From Clostridia bacterium (GTDB lineage: Bacteria > Bacillota > Clostridia > Christensenellales > CAG-138), in the NCBI GenBank assembly GCA_030527115.1, contig JAUNBM010000022.1:1-34090 (forward strand): a stretch of 34,090 nt of DNA. The letters are read 5' to 3'. How positions within the stretch are numbered: the first letter of the stretch is position 1; every line of letters begins with the position of its first letter. Under the pieces are notes generated by a model. The model had not been told where the DNA came from. It did not search any database and was given only the letters and a program-made list of their open reading frames with translations. The translations under genes were made by a program, and so were the position numbers. Shown one piece after another: positions 24,435-33,077 of the stretch.

Positions 24435-24974
24435 ATGTCTCGAATCGGAAAACTTCCCGTCAAGATTGCGGCGGGAGTGACAATCACGGTTGACGACGAC
24501 CATGTCGTAACGGTGAAAGGCCCCAAGGGCACGTTGTCACAGCAGGTGTCGTCGGAGATGCTGATTTCTCAGGAGGACGGAGTATTGACCGTCAAGCGTC
24601 CGAGCGACAACAAGAAGCATCGTTCGCTGCATGGCCTTACCAGAACGCTTATCAACAACATGGTGGTTGGCGTAACGACGGGCTTTGAGAAGAAGCTGGA
24701 GATCGTCGGAGTCGGTTACAGGGCGACCTTGCAGGGCACGAAACTGGTTCTCAACGTTGGATATTCGCATCCGGTTGAGTTTGAACAGCCGAAGGAGATC
24801 ACCTTCGAGGTTCCCGCGCCGAACAGGATCACCGTAAAGGGAATCGACAAGCAGAAGGTTGGACAGATAGCGGCTAACATCCGTGCAGTCCGTGAGCCGG
24901 AGCCTTATAAGGGCAAGGGTATTCGCTATGAGGGCGAATATGTGCGCCATAAGGAAGGCAAGACCGGTAAGTAA
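24435..24974 (+). CDS. rplF: 50S ribosomal protein L6
   Basis: A 179-residue L6 of normal length: [20 protein letters not shown], the middle [20 protein letters not shown], and C-terminal [20 protein letters not shown]. It lies near the sarcin-ricin loop. AACAGGAGGAAG precedes the ATG. Confidence 0.98.
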   Translation: MSRIGKLPVKIAAGVTITVDDDHVVTVKGPKGTLSQQVSSEMLISQEDGVLTVKRPSDNKKHRSLHGLTRTLINNMVVGVTTGFEKKLEIVGVGYRATLQGTKLVLNVGYSHPVEFEQPKEITFEVPAPNRITVKGIDKQKVGQIAANIRAVREPEPYKGKGIRYEGEYVRHKEGKTGK

Positions 24975-24993
24975 GCGGGAAGGAGTAACAAAG

Positions 24994-25362
24994 ATGTTTA
25001 AGAGATTGGACAAAAACGCGGTGCGCAAGGCGCGCCACCATCGTCAGCGCAGGTATATGGTCGGAACGCAGGAGCGTCCGAGATTGAACGTATACCGCTC
25101 GGCCTCGCACATCTACGCGCAGGTTATCGACGACATAGCAGGAAACACCTTGGTTGCGGCTTCCACGCTGGACGCGAAGATCAAGGAGGACTGCCAGGGA
25201 AAGAAGAAGACCGAACAGGCGAAGCTCGTCGGCAAGCTCATTGGAGAGCGCGCCCTCGAAAAGGGCGTTAAGAAGGTCGTTTACGATCGCGGCGGCTATC
25301 TGTATACCGGTCGTGTGGCGGCTCTTGCCGAAGGCGCTCGCGAAGCGGGCCTGGATTTTTAA
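24994..25362 (+). CDS. rplR: 50S ribosomal protein L18
   Basis: A 122-residue L18: [20 protein letters not shown] at the start, [19 protein letters not shown], and FDRGGY-like [20 protein letters not shown]. It binds 5S rRNA with L5. The ATG at 24994 follows GGAAGGAG; a longer open frame upstream only overlaps rplF. Confidence 0.97.
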   Translation: MFKRLDKNAVRKARHHRQRRYMVGTQERPRLNVYRSASHIYAQVIDDIAGNTLVAASTLDAKIKEDCQGKKKTEQAKLVGKLIGERALEKGVKKVVYDRGGYLYTGRVAALAEGAREAGLDF

Positions 25363-25374
25363 GGAGGGAACGAC

Positions 25375-25884
25375 ATGAGAAACGATAGAAAGTTTGAAAA
25401 GGAAGTCCCCGAATTCAAGGAGCGGCTGGTTGCCATAAACCGCGTCGCCAAGGTTGTTAAGGGCGGTAAGAATTTCCGCTTCACCGCGCTGATGGTTGTG
25501 GGCAACGAAAAGGGCAAGGTTGGAGTAGGCCTGGGCAAGGCGGTTGAGATTCCCGAAGCGGTTCGCAAGGGAGTTGAGGACGCAAAGCGCCATATGGTCG
25601 ACGTCTCCATCGTAGGAACGACGATTCCGCACGCGGTTGAGGGCAAGTTTGGCAAGGGCCATGTTCGTATGCTCCCCGCTGAAGAGGGAACCGGAGTTAT
25701 CGCGGGCGGCCCCGTCCGTGCAGTTTTGGAGACGGTTGGCATCAAGGACATTCGCACGAAGTCCTATGGTTCAAACAATCCGAGCAACTGCGTAAAGGCG
25801 ACGATCAACGGCTTGTTGCAGCTTCGCACGGCGGAAGAGATAGCAAAGCTTCGCGGCAAGACCGTGGAAGAGATCACGGACTAA
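25375..25884 (+). CDS. rpsE: 30S ribosomal protein S5
   Basis: A 169-residue S5: [20 protein letters not shown] and [20 protein letters not shown] in the N-terminal domain, and [20 protein letters not shown] near the end. It affects decoding fidelity. TAAGGAGGGAACGAC precedes the ATG. Confidence 0.98.
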   Translation: MRNDRKFEKEVPEFKERLVAINRVAKVVKGGKNFRFTALMVVGNEKGKVGVGLGKAVEIPEAVRKGVEDAKRHMVDVSIVGTTIPHAVEGKFGKGHVRMLPAEEGTGVIAGGPVRAVLETVGIKDIRTKSYGSNNPSNCVKATINGLLQLRTAEEIAKLRGKTVEEITD

Positions 25885-25897
25885 GGAGGAAAGTGAA

Positions 25898-26083
25898 ATG
25901 GCAGAAAAGAGATTGCGGGTAACGCTCGTAAAAAGCCCGATCAGCTCCCTCCGCGATCAGCAGGACACGGTTAAGGCGCTGGGGTTGAGAAAGCTCAACC
26001 AGACAGTAGAGAAACCCGACAACGCGTGCATTCGCGGACAGATCTTCAAGGTCAAGCACCTTGTCAAGGTCGAAGAGATATAA
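25898..26083 (+). CDS. rpmD: 50S ribosomal protein L30
   Basis: A 61-residue L30: [20 protein letters not shown] followed by [36 protein letters not shown] precedes the ATG. Normal length and usual place between rpsE and rplO. Confidence 0.97.
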   Translation: MAEKRLRVTLVKSPISSLRDQQDTVKALGLRKLNQTVEKPDNACIRGQIFKVKHLVKVEEI

Positions 26084-26096
26084 GGAGGTTTTCAGG

Positions 26097-26537
26097 ATGA
26101 AACTTCACGAATTACAACCAATTCCCGGAACGAAGAAGTCCCCCAAGCGCGTGGGACGCGGAACCGGTTCGGGTATAGGCAAGACCTCCGCAAAGGGTCA
26201 TAAGGGTCAGAAAGCGAGGAGCGGAACCAAGAAGAACGGTTTCGAGGGCGGTCAGATGCCTCTGGCGCGCCGTCTGCCCAAGCGCGGCTTCCACAACCGC
26301 TTTGCGAAGGAATATACCATCATCAATATTTCCGACCTCGAAAGGTTGGAGAACGGAACGGAGGTCACGGTTGAGATGCTCAAAAAGCAGGGCGTCGTCA
26401 GCAAGATCGAAAAGGACGGCCTGAAGGTTTTGGGCGGCGGCGAATTGACTAAGCAGCTGAACGTCAAGGCGGCGAAGTTCTCTAAATCCGCAGAGGAAGC
26501 CATCCAAAAGGCAGGCGGAACTGTTGAGGTGGTCTGA
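26097..26537 (+). CDS. rplO: 50S ribosomal protein L15
   Basis: A 146-residue L15: [20 protein letters not shown] at the start and the Gly/Lys-rich [35 protein letters not shown] precedes the ATG at 26097. A slightly longer open frame is overlap with rpmD. It shares one base with the secY start (TGATG). Confidence 0.97.
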   Translation: MKLHELQPIPGTKKSPKRVGRGTGSGIGKTSAKGHKGQKARSGTKKNGFEGGQMPLARRLPKRGFHNRFAKEYTIINISDLERLENGTEVTVEMLKKQGVVSKIEKDGLKVLGGGELTKQLNVKAAKFSKSAEEAIQKAGGTVEVV

Positions 26538-27811
26538 TGTTTAGGACATTTATCAACGCGTTCAAGGTCAAGGACATCCGCAAGAAGATGCTTTATACGC
26601 TGATTCTGCTGGTAGTCTACCGCCTTGGCTCCCAGATTCCCATTCCGGGAATCGACGTCGAGGCCTGGCAACAGGCGATCGAGGGACGAGCGCTGTTCGA
26701 CTTCATGAATCTGCTGTCGGGTTCGGCGTTTTCCCAGTTTACGATATTCGCGATGGGTATTTCGCCGTACATAACGGCGTCGATTATCATGCAGCTCCTC
26801 ACGATTGCGATTCCGAGCCTTGAAAGGATAAGCAAGCAGGAGGACGGCAGGCAGAAGATCGAGAAGATCACCCGATATATCGGCGTCGCGCTGGCTGTCG
26901 TTCAGTCGCTGGGCATCATAATTACCTATGGCTCGGACATAGTCGTGGTGGGAACATATCCGACCTGGTTCGTATACGGCAGTATTGCGGTGTTCTCCGC
27001 GGCGGGAACTGCGTTCCTGATGTGGTTGGGCGAGCGGATTACCGAGAAGGGCATCGGCAACGGAATATCCATGCTGATCTTCGCTTCAATAGTATCGCGT
27101 GTCATACCGTTCTTCGTAGACTGCTTCGAGAAGTTCTTTACGCTCTCGATGTACTGGCAGATTCCGCTGGCGTTCATTGCGATCGTCGCGCTGATCACCT
27201 TTGTCGTGTTCATTGACCGTGCCGTGCGCAAGATTCCGATTCAATATGCCAAGCGCGTAGTCGGAAGAAAGATGTACGGCGGACAGAGTACGCATCTGCC
27301 GATGAAGGCGAATTCCAACGGCGTTTTGCCGCTGATCTTTGCCATGACGCTGATGCAGTTCCCCGAGATGATAATGCAGTTCTTCAATCAGGAAAGCGGC
27401 TTCATCGTCTGGTGGTCGAACAATATGTCCGCTAATGCGCCGTTGCCGATAGCGTATTATGTCATTTACTTCCTGCTGATCATCGGATTCGGTTACTTCT
27501 ATACGTCGATAACCTTCAATCCGGTTGAGATGAGCAAGAATTTGCAACAGAACGGCGGGTTTATCCCCGGCATACGTCCGGGCAAGCCGACAGGGGAATA
27601 CCTCGGCAAGATATCCAACCGCCTGACGCTGTTCGGAAGCTTGTTCCTGGCGGTAGTAGCCATCATTCCGACGATTTTGTTGAACCAGCTCGGCGTAACG
27701 AGTATGTTCGGCGCAACGAGCGTTTTGATTATGGTCAGCGTCGGTTTGGAGACTACGGAGCAGTTGGAATCCCAGCTTCTGATGCGCCACTACAAGGGCT
27801 TCTTGAGCTAA
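26537..27811 (+). CDS. secY: Preprotein translocase channel subunit SecY
   Basis: A 424-residue, ten-helix membrane protein forming the Sec channel. The N-terminal YTLILLVVYRLGSQIPIPGI, the helix-2 region FAMGISPYITASIIMQLL, and the cytoplasmic loop KSGGFIPGIRPG-like QNGGFIPGIRPGKPTGEYL are diagnostic. Its partner secE is also in this window (14761-15087). The ATG overlaps the rplO stop by one base, so translation is coupled. Confidence 0.98.
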   Translation: MFRTFINAFKVKDIRKKMLYTLILLVVYRLGSQIPIPGIDVEAWQQAIEGRALFDFMNLLSGSAFSQFTIFAMGISPYITASIIMQLLTIAIPSLERISKQEDGRQKIEKITRYIGVALAVVQSLGIIITYGSDIVVVGTYPTWFVYGSIAVFSAAGTAFLMWLGERITEKGIGNGISMLIFASIVSRVIPFFVDCFEKFFTLSMYWQIPLAFIAIVALITFVVFIDRAVRKIPIQYAKRVVGRKMYGGQSTHLPMKANSNGVLPLIFAMTLMQFPEMIMQFFNQESGFIVWWSNNMSANAPLPIAYYVIYFLLIIGFGYFYTSITFNPVEMSKNLQQNGGFIPGIRPGKPTGEYLGKISNRLTLFGSLFLAVVAIIPTILLNQLGVTSMFGATSVLIMVSVGLETTEQLESQLLMRHYKGFLS

Positions 27812-27812
27812 G

Positions 27813-28433
27813 ATGAAGCTGATTCTCTTGGGCCCGCCGGGCGCGGGAAAAGGAACGCAGGCCGCAAGGATCGCCGCGAAATACGGCATAGCGCATATCT
27901 CCACGGGGGATATGCTGAGAGCTGAGATTCGCAAGGGCTCGGAGCTGGGTTTAAAGGCTAAGAGCACAATCGACCGCGGCGAGCTGGTCAGCGATGATGT
28001 GATTATCGGTATGGTGAAGAACCGTATCGAGGCGCCGGACTGTGCGAGGGGCTTCTTGTTTGACGGGTTCCCCCGCACGGTCGAGCAGGCCGAGGCGCTC
28101 GAGGAGATAACGGAGATAGACCGGGTCATTGATATCGAGGTTCCGTTTTCCCGTTTGGTCGAGCGAATCAGCGGACGCAGAATGTGTCCGGACTGCGGCG
28201 CGGCGCATCATGTGTCCCGTGTCGATGGCGGAAGATGTCCCGACTGCGGCGGCGCGCTTTATCAGCGTGACGACGACAGGGAGGAAACCGTCAAAAACCG
28301 TTTGTCCGTCTATGAGCGAAAGACCGCTCCGTTGATAGAGTTCTATTTACAGAGGGGCAAGTTGCTCGAGGTGAACGGGGACGCTCCGATTGATACGGTC
28401 GGCGCGGAAATCTTCGGAAAGCTGGAAGAATGA
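27813..28433 (+). CDS. adk: Adenylate kinase (zinc-LID type)
   Basis: A 206-residue enzyme interconverting ATP + AMP and 2 ADP. The P-loop is GPPGAGKGT (7-15), the AMP-binding segment is STGDMLRAEI, and FLFDGFPRTVEQAEAL follows. The LID carries Cys125, Cys128, Cys142 and Cys145, the four-cysteine zinc site of Gram-positive enzymes. The LID is a few residues shorter than usual, giving a total below the normal 212-217. The start is 2 nt after secY with no clear ribosome-binding site of its own, so it likely depends on coupling. It overlaps map by 4 nt. Confidence 0.97.
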   Translation: MKLILLGPPGAGKGTQAARIAAKYGIAHISTGDMLRAEIRKGSELGLKAKSTIDRGELVSDDVIIGMVKNRIEAPDCARGFLFDGFPRTVEQAEALEEITEIDRVIDIEVPFSRLVERISGRRMCPDCGAAHHVSRVDGGRCPDCGGALYQRDDDREETVKNRLSVYERKTAPLIEFYLQRGKLLEVNGDAPIDTVGAEIFGKLEE

Positions 28434-29188
28434 TTACGATCAAAACGAAGGCTGAAATCGAGAAGATGCGCCTGTCGGGCAGGATTGTGGAAGGCGCGCT
28501 CGAATTGCTCGGAAGAAATATCCGGCCCGGGATAACGACGGAGGCGCTGAACAAGCTTGCGCATGATTATATCGTCGGGCAGGGCGCAACGCCATCGTTC
28601 CTTGGCTATAACGGCTATCCAAAGAGCGTTTGCATCTCGATTAACGAGGAGGTCGTTCATGGGATTCCCTCAAACCGGAGGCTTCGCAAGGGCGATATCG
28701 TAAGTTGCGATATCGGCGCGGAGCTGGACGGCTGGCAGGGGGATGCGGCGAGAACCTTTATCGTCGGAGAGGCCGACGAGGAGGTGGAAAGACTGGTAAG
28801 AGTTACCAGGGAGTGCTTCTTTGAAGGTCTAAAATTCTGCAAAGAGGGCTATCGTATTTCCGATATCTCCGCCGCGATTCAAAGTCACGCCGAAAAGCAC
28901 GGCTACGGAGTCGTGCGCGATCTGGTGGGACACGGGATTGGACGTCAGCTCCACGAAGAACCGGAGGTTCCGAATTTCGTTTCGCCGTGGGCGCGGCAGA
29001 GGTTGCAGGCAGGAATGACGCTTGCAATCGAGCCGATGATCAACCTGGGAACATGGAAGGTCTGGCAGATGGATGACGGATGGACGGTAAAGACGCGGGA
29101 CGGCAAGCCGTCGGCGCATTACGAGAACACTTTGGCGATCACCGAGGGCGAACCCGTGCTTTTGACCTGTTCGGAGGAACTTGCATGA
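28430..29188 (+). CDS. map: Type I methionine aminopeptidase
   Basis: A 252-residue MetAP that removes the initiator Met from new proteins. The five metal ligands are visible: Asp94, Asp105, His168 (GHGIG), Glu201 (IEPM) and Glu232 (YENT); His77 in VVHGIP is the conserved substrate-side His. Overlap with adk (ATGA) and with the KOW gene (ATGA) points to a tightly coupled operon. Normal length. Confidence 0.97.
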   Translation: MITIKTKAEIEKMRLSGRIVEGALELLGRNIRPGITTEALNKLAHDYIVGQGATPSFLGYNGYPKSVCISINEEVVHGIPSNRRLRKGDIVSCDIGAELDGWQGDAARTFIVGEADEEVERLVRVTRECFFEGLKFCKEGYRISDISAAIQSHAEKHGYGVVRDLVGHGIGRQLHEEPEVPNFVSPWARQRLQAGMTLAIEPMINLGTWKVWQMDDGWTVKTRDGKPSAHYENTLAITEGEPVLLTCSEELA

Positions 29189-29469
29189 GCGGCGAAGGAT
29201 TCAAAGTTGGCGATGCGGTTTTGAGCAAGGCGGGCAGAGACGCCAAACGTGCGTTTGTAATCGTCGAGGTGATCGGAACCGATTGGGTTATGCTCTGTGA
29301 CGGAGCGTTGCGTAAGCTTAACAAGCCCAAGCGAAAGAAGGTCAGGCACATAAAGAAGCTTGACAAAATCCCGCCCTTTGAAGCGGTTCGCCGGGGCGAG
29401 CGGATACTCGATGCGGACGTCAGGAAGTATCTCAAAGAGCAGGGATTAACGAGCAGTAAGGAGGTATAG
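29185..29469 (+). CDS. KOW-domain RNA-binding protein (L14e/L6e-like)
   Basis: A 94-residue protein beginning [19 protein letters not shown], a KOW-like beta strand pair as in archaeal/eukaryal L14e, followed by [24 protein letters not shown] core and a basic tract ([13 protein letters not shown]). Such small KOW proteins are commonly found between map and infA in Clostridia; their function is not firmly established. The ATG overlaps the map stop by 4 nt; the open frame farther upstream is only overlap with map. Confidence 0.85.
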   Translation: MSGEGFKVGDAVLSKAGRDAKRAFVIVEVIGTDWVMLCDGALRKLNKPKRKKVRHIKKLDKIPPFEAVRRGERILDADVRKYLKEQGLTSSKEV

Positions 29470-29470
29470 C

Positions 29471-29692
29471 TTGTCCAAACAGGATGTCATTGAAGTAGAA
29501 GGCGTCGTAACCGATGCGTTTCCGAACGCGATGTTCGAGGTTAAGCTCCAAAACGGGCACAAGATTTTGGCGACCATATCGGGAAAACTGCGGATGAATT
29601 ATATTCGCATACTCCCCGGCGACAAGGTAACCGTTGAACTGTCGATGTATGACCTGTCGCGAGGCAGGATAACCTGGCGCGGGAAGAATTAA
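29471..29692 (+). CDS. infA: Translation initiation factor IF-1
   Basis: A 73-residue IF-1: [40 protein letters not shown] and [20 protein letters not shown] cover the whole S1-like OB fold. The start is TTG, placed 6 nt after AGGAGG and directly after the KOW gene. There is no ATG that would keep the conserved N-terminus. The rare start may limit IF-1 output. Confidence 0.97.
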   Translation: MSKQDVIEVEGVVTDAFPNAMFEVKLQNGHKILATISGKLRMNYIRILPGDKVTVELSMYDLSRGRITWRGKN

Positions 29693-29719
29693 AAATAAAG
29701 TTTTAAGGAGAAGCAAAAG

Positions 29720-29833
29720 ATGAAAGTCAGACCGTCTGTAAAACCGATTTGCGAGAAGTGCAAGATTATCAAGCGCAAGGGCAGAGTAATGATCATTTGC
29801 GATAATCCCAAGCACAAGCAGAAGCAGGGCTGA
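29720..29833 (+). CDS. rpmJ: 50S ribosomal protein L36
   Basis: A 37-residue L36: [20 protein letters not shown] and [14 protein letters not shown]. Cys11, Cys14, Cys27 and His32 form the zinc site, so this is the zinc-dependent form. TTAAGGAGAAGC precedes the ATG. Confidence 0.97.
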   Translation: MKVRPSVKPICEKCKIIKRKGRVMIICDNPKHKQKQG

Positions 29834-29934
29834 GAGCCGAAAGAGAGTCCGAGAGGCGGCTGGCGCTCCCAAAGGGGCGCAACTTGAGGGCTTAAACATA
29901 AAAAGAACAAAATTAACGGAGGTAGAGAAACAAT
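29834..29934 (+). promoter_or_regulatory. Structured gap before rpsM, possible leader
   Basis: This is one of the longest gaps inside the cluster (101 nt). It holds a 5-bp stem (AGCCG 29835-29839 with CGGCT 29857-29861) and a stronger hairpin (GCG, bulged C, TCCC at 29863-29870 with GGGGCGC at 29874-29880, loop AAA). A weak promoter-like pair follows (TTGAGG at 29884-29889 and CAAAAT 17 nt later). It could be a leader for the alpha-operon genes; S4 binds such a site in some bacteria, but I could not match that structure. Confidence 0.35.
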
Positions 29935-30303
29935 ATGGCACGTATTGCCGGCGTAGACCTTCCGAGAGATAAGCGAGTCGAAATCGGCTTAACCTATATC
30001 TTCGGTATCGGTCGGAAAACCGCTTCCGAGATCCTCGCGGCGACGGGTGTAAACCCTGATATTCGCGTCCGTGATCTGGAGGAAAGCGACGTCAACAAGC
30101 TCAGGGAGTATATTGACCACAATGTTAAGGTTGAGGGTGATTTGAGGCGCGAAACCTCGATGAACATCAAGCGGCTGATTGAGATCGGCTGTTATCGTGG
30201 AGTGCGCCACCGCAAGGGACTGCCCGTAAGAGGACAGAGCACGAAGCAGAACGCAAGAACCCGCAAGGGCCCCAAGAGGACTCAGGGCGGTAAGAGAAAG
30301 TAA
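29935..30303 (+). CDS. rpsM: 30S ribosomal protein S13
   Basis: A 122-residue S13: [20 protein letters not shown], the helix-two-turn-helix [18 protein letters not shown], and C-terminal [20 protein letters not shown]. It contacts P-site tRNA and forms intersubunit bridges. ACGGAGGTAGAG precedes the ATG. Confidence 0.98.
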   Translation: MARIAGVDLPRDKRVEIGLTYIFGIGRKTASEILAATGVNPDIRVRDLEESDVNKLREYIDHNVKVEGDLRRETSMNIKRLIEIGCYRGVRHRKGLPVRGQSTKQNARTRKGPKRTQGGKRK

Positions 30304-30315
30304 GGAGGAAGAAAG

Positions 30316-30717
30316 ATGGCAAAGGGAAAGATCAAGAAGGCCACAACGCGCAAGCGTCGCGAGAGAAAGAACATCGAGCGCGGACAGGCGCATATCCGCT
30401 CCTCCTTCAACAACACCCTGGTTACGATGACCGATCTCCAGGGCAACGCAATCGCCTGGTCGAGCGCAGGTTCGCTGGGCTTCCGCGGATCGAGGAAATC
30501 CACCCCGTTCGCGGCTCAGATGGCGAGCGAGACCGCGGCGAAGGCGGCGATGGAGCACGGCTTAAAGACCGTTGAAGTATACGTTAAGGGCCCGGGCTCC
30601 GGGCGTGAAGCGGCTATCCGCGCCCTGCAGACGGCAGGTTTGGACGTAAACATGATTAAGGATGTAACGCCCATACCGCATAACGGTTGCCGTCCGCCGA
30701 AGCGCAGAAGAGTGTAA
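30316..30717 (+). CDS. rpsK: 30S ribosomal protein S11
   Basis: A 133-residue S11: [20 protein letters not shown] and [20 protein letters not shown], ending [18 protein letters not shown]. It lies on the 30S platform. TAAGGAGGAAGAAAG precedes the ATG. Confidence 0.98.
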   Translation: MAKGKIKKATTRKRRERKNIERGQAHIRSSFNNTLVTMTDLQGNAIAWSSAGSLGFRGSRKSTPFAAQMASETAAKAAMEHGLKTVEVYVKGPGSGREAAIRALQTAGLDVNMIKDVTPIPHNGCRPPKRRRV

Positions 30718-30730
30718 GGAGGGAAAGCAA

Positions 30731-31357
30731 ATGGCAAGATATACAGGTTCCGTATGCAGACAATGCCGCAGAGAGGGCATGAAGCTGTTTTTGAAGGGCG
30801 ACCGTTGTTATACTGAAAAGTGCGCGCTGACGCTCCGCCATACCCCTCCGGGAATGCACGGTCAGGGAAGGAAAAAGCAGTCGGAGTACGGCGTTCAGCT
30901 TCGCGAGAAGCAGAAGGTGCGCCGCGCTTACGGCATCATGGAGTCGCAGTTCCATAAGTATTATGAGATGGCGACCAATATGCGCGGTGTAACCGGCGAG
31001 AATATGCTGTCGCTTATCGAAAGAAGGCTTGACAACGTAGCGTACCGCCTGAACTTAGGCGAATCCCGCCCGATGGCGCGTCAGATGGTGACGCACGGTC
31101 ATGTGCTGGTAAACGGCAACAAGGTCGATATCGCGTCCTATCAGGTTAAGGTTGGCGACGTGATTTCGGTTCGCGAGAGGAGCAGGGATATCCCGTTCTT
31201 TGCTGCGCTGAAGGAGCAGGGCGCGAAGCGCACGGTTCCCCAGTGGCTGGAGCTTGACAGTGAGAATCTCACGGGCAAGGTGCTGGCGTTGCCGCAGCGC
31301 GAGGATATCGACTTGACGATTGAGGAGCACCTGATCGTTGAGTTCTATTCCAGGTAA
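30731..31357 (+). CDS. rpsD: 30S ribosomal protein S4, zinc-cysteine type
   Basis: A 208-residue S4. The N-terminus holds four cysteines (Cys9, Cys12, Cys26, Cys31) in the pattern of zinc-binding S4. Then [20 protein letters not shown] and the S4 RNA-binding domain [20 protein letters not shown] follow. Its place between rpsK and rpoA matches Clostridia and Proteobacteria; Bacillus has it elsewhere. TAAGGAGGGAAAGC precedes the ATG. Confidence 0.97.
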   Translation: MARYTGSVCRQCRREGMKLFLKGDRCYTEKCALTLRHTPPGMHGQGRKKQSEYGVQLREKQKVRRAYGIMESQFHKYYEMATNMRGVTGENMLSLIERRLDNVAYRLNLGESRPMARQMVTHGHVLVNGNKVDIASYQVKVGDVISVRERSRDIPFFAALKEQGAKRTVPQWLELDSENLTGKVLALPQREDIDLTIEEHLIVEFYSR

Positions 31358-31400
31358 GCCGACAGGCTGACCGTTCGACATTACCGAAGGAGGGTAAAAG

Positions 31401-32342
31401 ATGATAGAGATTGAAAAGCCCAAACTCGAATGCGTTGAGAGTACGGAGGACTACGGCAAGTTCGTAATCGAGCCGTTGGAGCGCGGTTTTGGAACCACGC
31501 TTGGGAATTCCATGCGCAGAGTGTTGCTCTCCAGCTTGCCTGGCGTTGCGGCAACGTCGATACGCATCGACGGCGTGTTGCATGAGTTTTCCACGATTGA
31601 AGGCGTCAAAGAGGACGTTACCGAGATCATACTGAACCTCAAAGAGCTTTGTTGCAGACTTCATTGCAAGGGCGCAAAAAAGGTTATAATCGACGCTATC
31701 GGCGAATGCGAGGTGACGGCGGGCGACATAATCCCCGACTCGGATGTTGAAATCGTCAACCCCGAATTGCACATTGCGACGCTTGATACCAACGGCAGGC
31801 TCCGCATGGAGATTCTGCTCGATCACGGCAGAGGATATGTAACTGCCGAGCGTAACAAGCGGCCGGATATGCCGATCGGTGAAATTGCGATTGACTCGAT
31901 ATTCACGCCGATAACGAAGGTCAACTATTCGGTTGACAATACGCGTGTCGGCCAGATAACCGACTTCGACAAGCTCACCTTGGAGATTTGGACAAACGGA
32001 AGCCTCCGTCCGGAGGAGGCGGCTTCCTTAGCGGCGAAGATTTTGACGGAGCATCTCGGTCTGTTTATCAACTTGACCGATCATGTGCAGGGCGTTGAGA
32101 TTTTGGTTGAAAAGGAAGACAGCAAGAAGGAAAAGATTCTCGAAATGAATATCGAGGAGCTTGACCTTTCCGTGCGTTCGTACAATTGCTTAAAGCGCGC
32201 CGGAATCAACACGGTTGACGAGTTGGTTCAGCGCAACGAGGACGAGATGATGAAGGTTCGTAATTTGGGTCGTAAGTCGCTCGAAGAAGTACAGCAAAAA
32301 TTGGCGCAGCTTGGATTGGCTCTGCGCCCTAACGAAGATTAA
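31401..32342 (+). CDS. rpoA: DNA-directed RNA polymerase alpha subunit
   Basis: A 313-residue alpha subunit. The assembly domain has [20 protein letters not shown] and [20 protein letters not shown]; the C-terminal DNA-binding domain begins about residue 245 ([20 protein letters not shown]) and has [20 protein letters not shown]. It nucleates polymerase assembly and contacts UP elements and activators. rpoB and rpoC are not in the window. AAGGAGGGTAAAAG precedes the ATG. Confidence 0.98.
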   Translation: MIEIEKPKLECVESTEDYGKFVIEPLERGFGTTLGNSMRRVLLSSLPGVAATSIRIDGVLHEFSTIEGVKEDVTEIILNLKELCCRLHCKGAKKVIIDAIGECEVTAGDIIPDSDVEIVNPELHIATLDTNGRLRMEILLDHGRGYVTAERNKRPDMPIGEIAIDSIFTPITKVNYSVDNTRVGQITDFDKLTLEIWTNGSLRPEEAASLAAKILTEHLGLFINLTDHVQGVEILVEKEDSKKEKILEMNIEELDLSVRSYNCLKRAGINTVDELVQRNEDEMMKVRNLGRKSLEEVQQKLAQLGLALRPNED

Positions 32343-32354
32343 GGAGGAAGCACA

Positions 32355-32861
32355 ATGGCAAACAGGAAACTCGGAAAGCCCTCTGACCAGCGTGTTGCAT
32401 TGCTCAGGAATCAGACCACCGCTTTGATATGGAACGGGAAAATAGTGACCACCGAGCAAAGGGCGAAGGAGATTCGCTCGATCGCCGAAAAGCTGATCAC
32501 GCTTGCGATAAACGAGCATGAGAACAGCGAGATGGTTGAGAAGGAAACCCGCAACGAGAAGGATCAGATAATCAAGGTTGAGAAGCTTCAGGATAAGCCT
32601 TCAAAGCTCCATGCCCGCAGGCAGATAATGGCGTATCTCTATGATGTGCCCGAACCGAAGGGAAAGAAGGAGAGCAAGTCGGAATATAAGGAGCGTACCA
32701 AGGATAAGGCGCATCCGGTCGTTGAAAAGCTGTTCCGTGAGCTTGCGCCGAAATATGCGGCGCGCGCGAAGGACGGAAGCAAGGGCGGCTATACCCGTAT
32801 GTACAAACTGGGCGCTCGTCGCGGCGATGCGGCTATGATGGTCGTGCTGGAGCTGGTTTAA
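32355..32861 (+). CDS. rplQ: 50S ribosomal protein L17 with two insertions
   Basis: A 168-residue L17; bacterial L17 usually has 112-130. The start [20 protein letters not shown] and the end [20 protein letters not shown] are diagnostic. Two charged insertions account for the extra length: residues about 53-83, before [14 protein letters not shown], and about 99-120, before [18 protein letters not shown]17 lies near the exit tunnel on the solvent face, where insertions can be tolerated. TAAGGAGGAAGCACA precedes the ATG. It is the last gene of the cluster. Confidence 0.96.
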   Translation: MANRKLGKPSDQRVALLRNQTTALIWNGKIVTTEQRAKEIRSIAEKLITLAINEHENSEMVEKETRNEKDQIIKVEKLQDKPSKLHARRQIMAYLYDVPEPKGKKESKSEYKERTKDKAHPVVEKLFRELAPKYAARAKDGSKGGYTRMYKLGARRGDAAMMVVLELV

Positions 32862-32890
32862 GGCGGGGCACGTCAAACAGAATAGTATTC

Positions 32891-32906
32891 GAGGGAGAGA
32901 TCCCTC
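32891..32906 (+). terminator. GAGA-loop hairpin after rplQ
   Basis: A 6-bp stem (GAGGGA with TCCCTC) closed by a GAGA tetraloop lies 30 nt after the rplQ stop, just before the main terminator. It may protect the 3' end or assist termination. Confidence 0.4.
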
Positions 32907-32917
32907 CGAAGTTCAAC

Positions 32918-32945
32918 AAAAAAGGCGGCGAGCCTTTTTTGTTTT
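32918..32945 (+). terminator. Rho-independent terminator of the ribosomal cluster
   Basis: A 9-bp stem (AAAAAAGGC 32918-32926 with GCCTTTTTT 32932-32940) and GGCGA loop ends in a T-rich tract. Because both arms carry A/T runs it should work in both directions. It ends the rpsJ-to-rplQ transcript. Confidence 0.92.
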
Positions 32946-33005
32946 CCAAAAATCCTACCGGTTCTTCAGGGACGGCTCTGAGCATAAACCCCGTTTTGGG
33001 TTTCA

Positions 33006-33016
33006 TACGAAGAATA
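33006..33016. repeat. 11-bp direct repeat, left copy
   Basis: TACGAAGAATA occurs here and again at 34036-34046, flanking the IS30 transposase reading frame almost exactly (5 nt before its inferred first codon at 33021, 2 nt after its stop). Eleven bases is longer than the 2-4 bp target duplications usual for IS30, so its origin is unclear. Confidence 0.6.
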
Positions 33017-33077
33017 TACCATAACGGAAAGGAAGTTCAAGCACTTAACGAAAGAAAAAAGGGCGCAGATAGAAATA

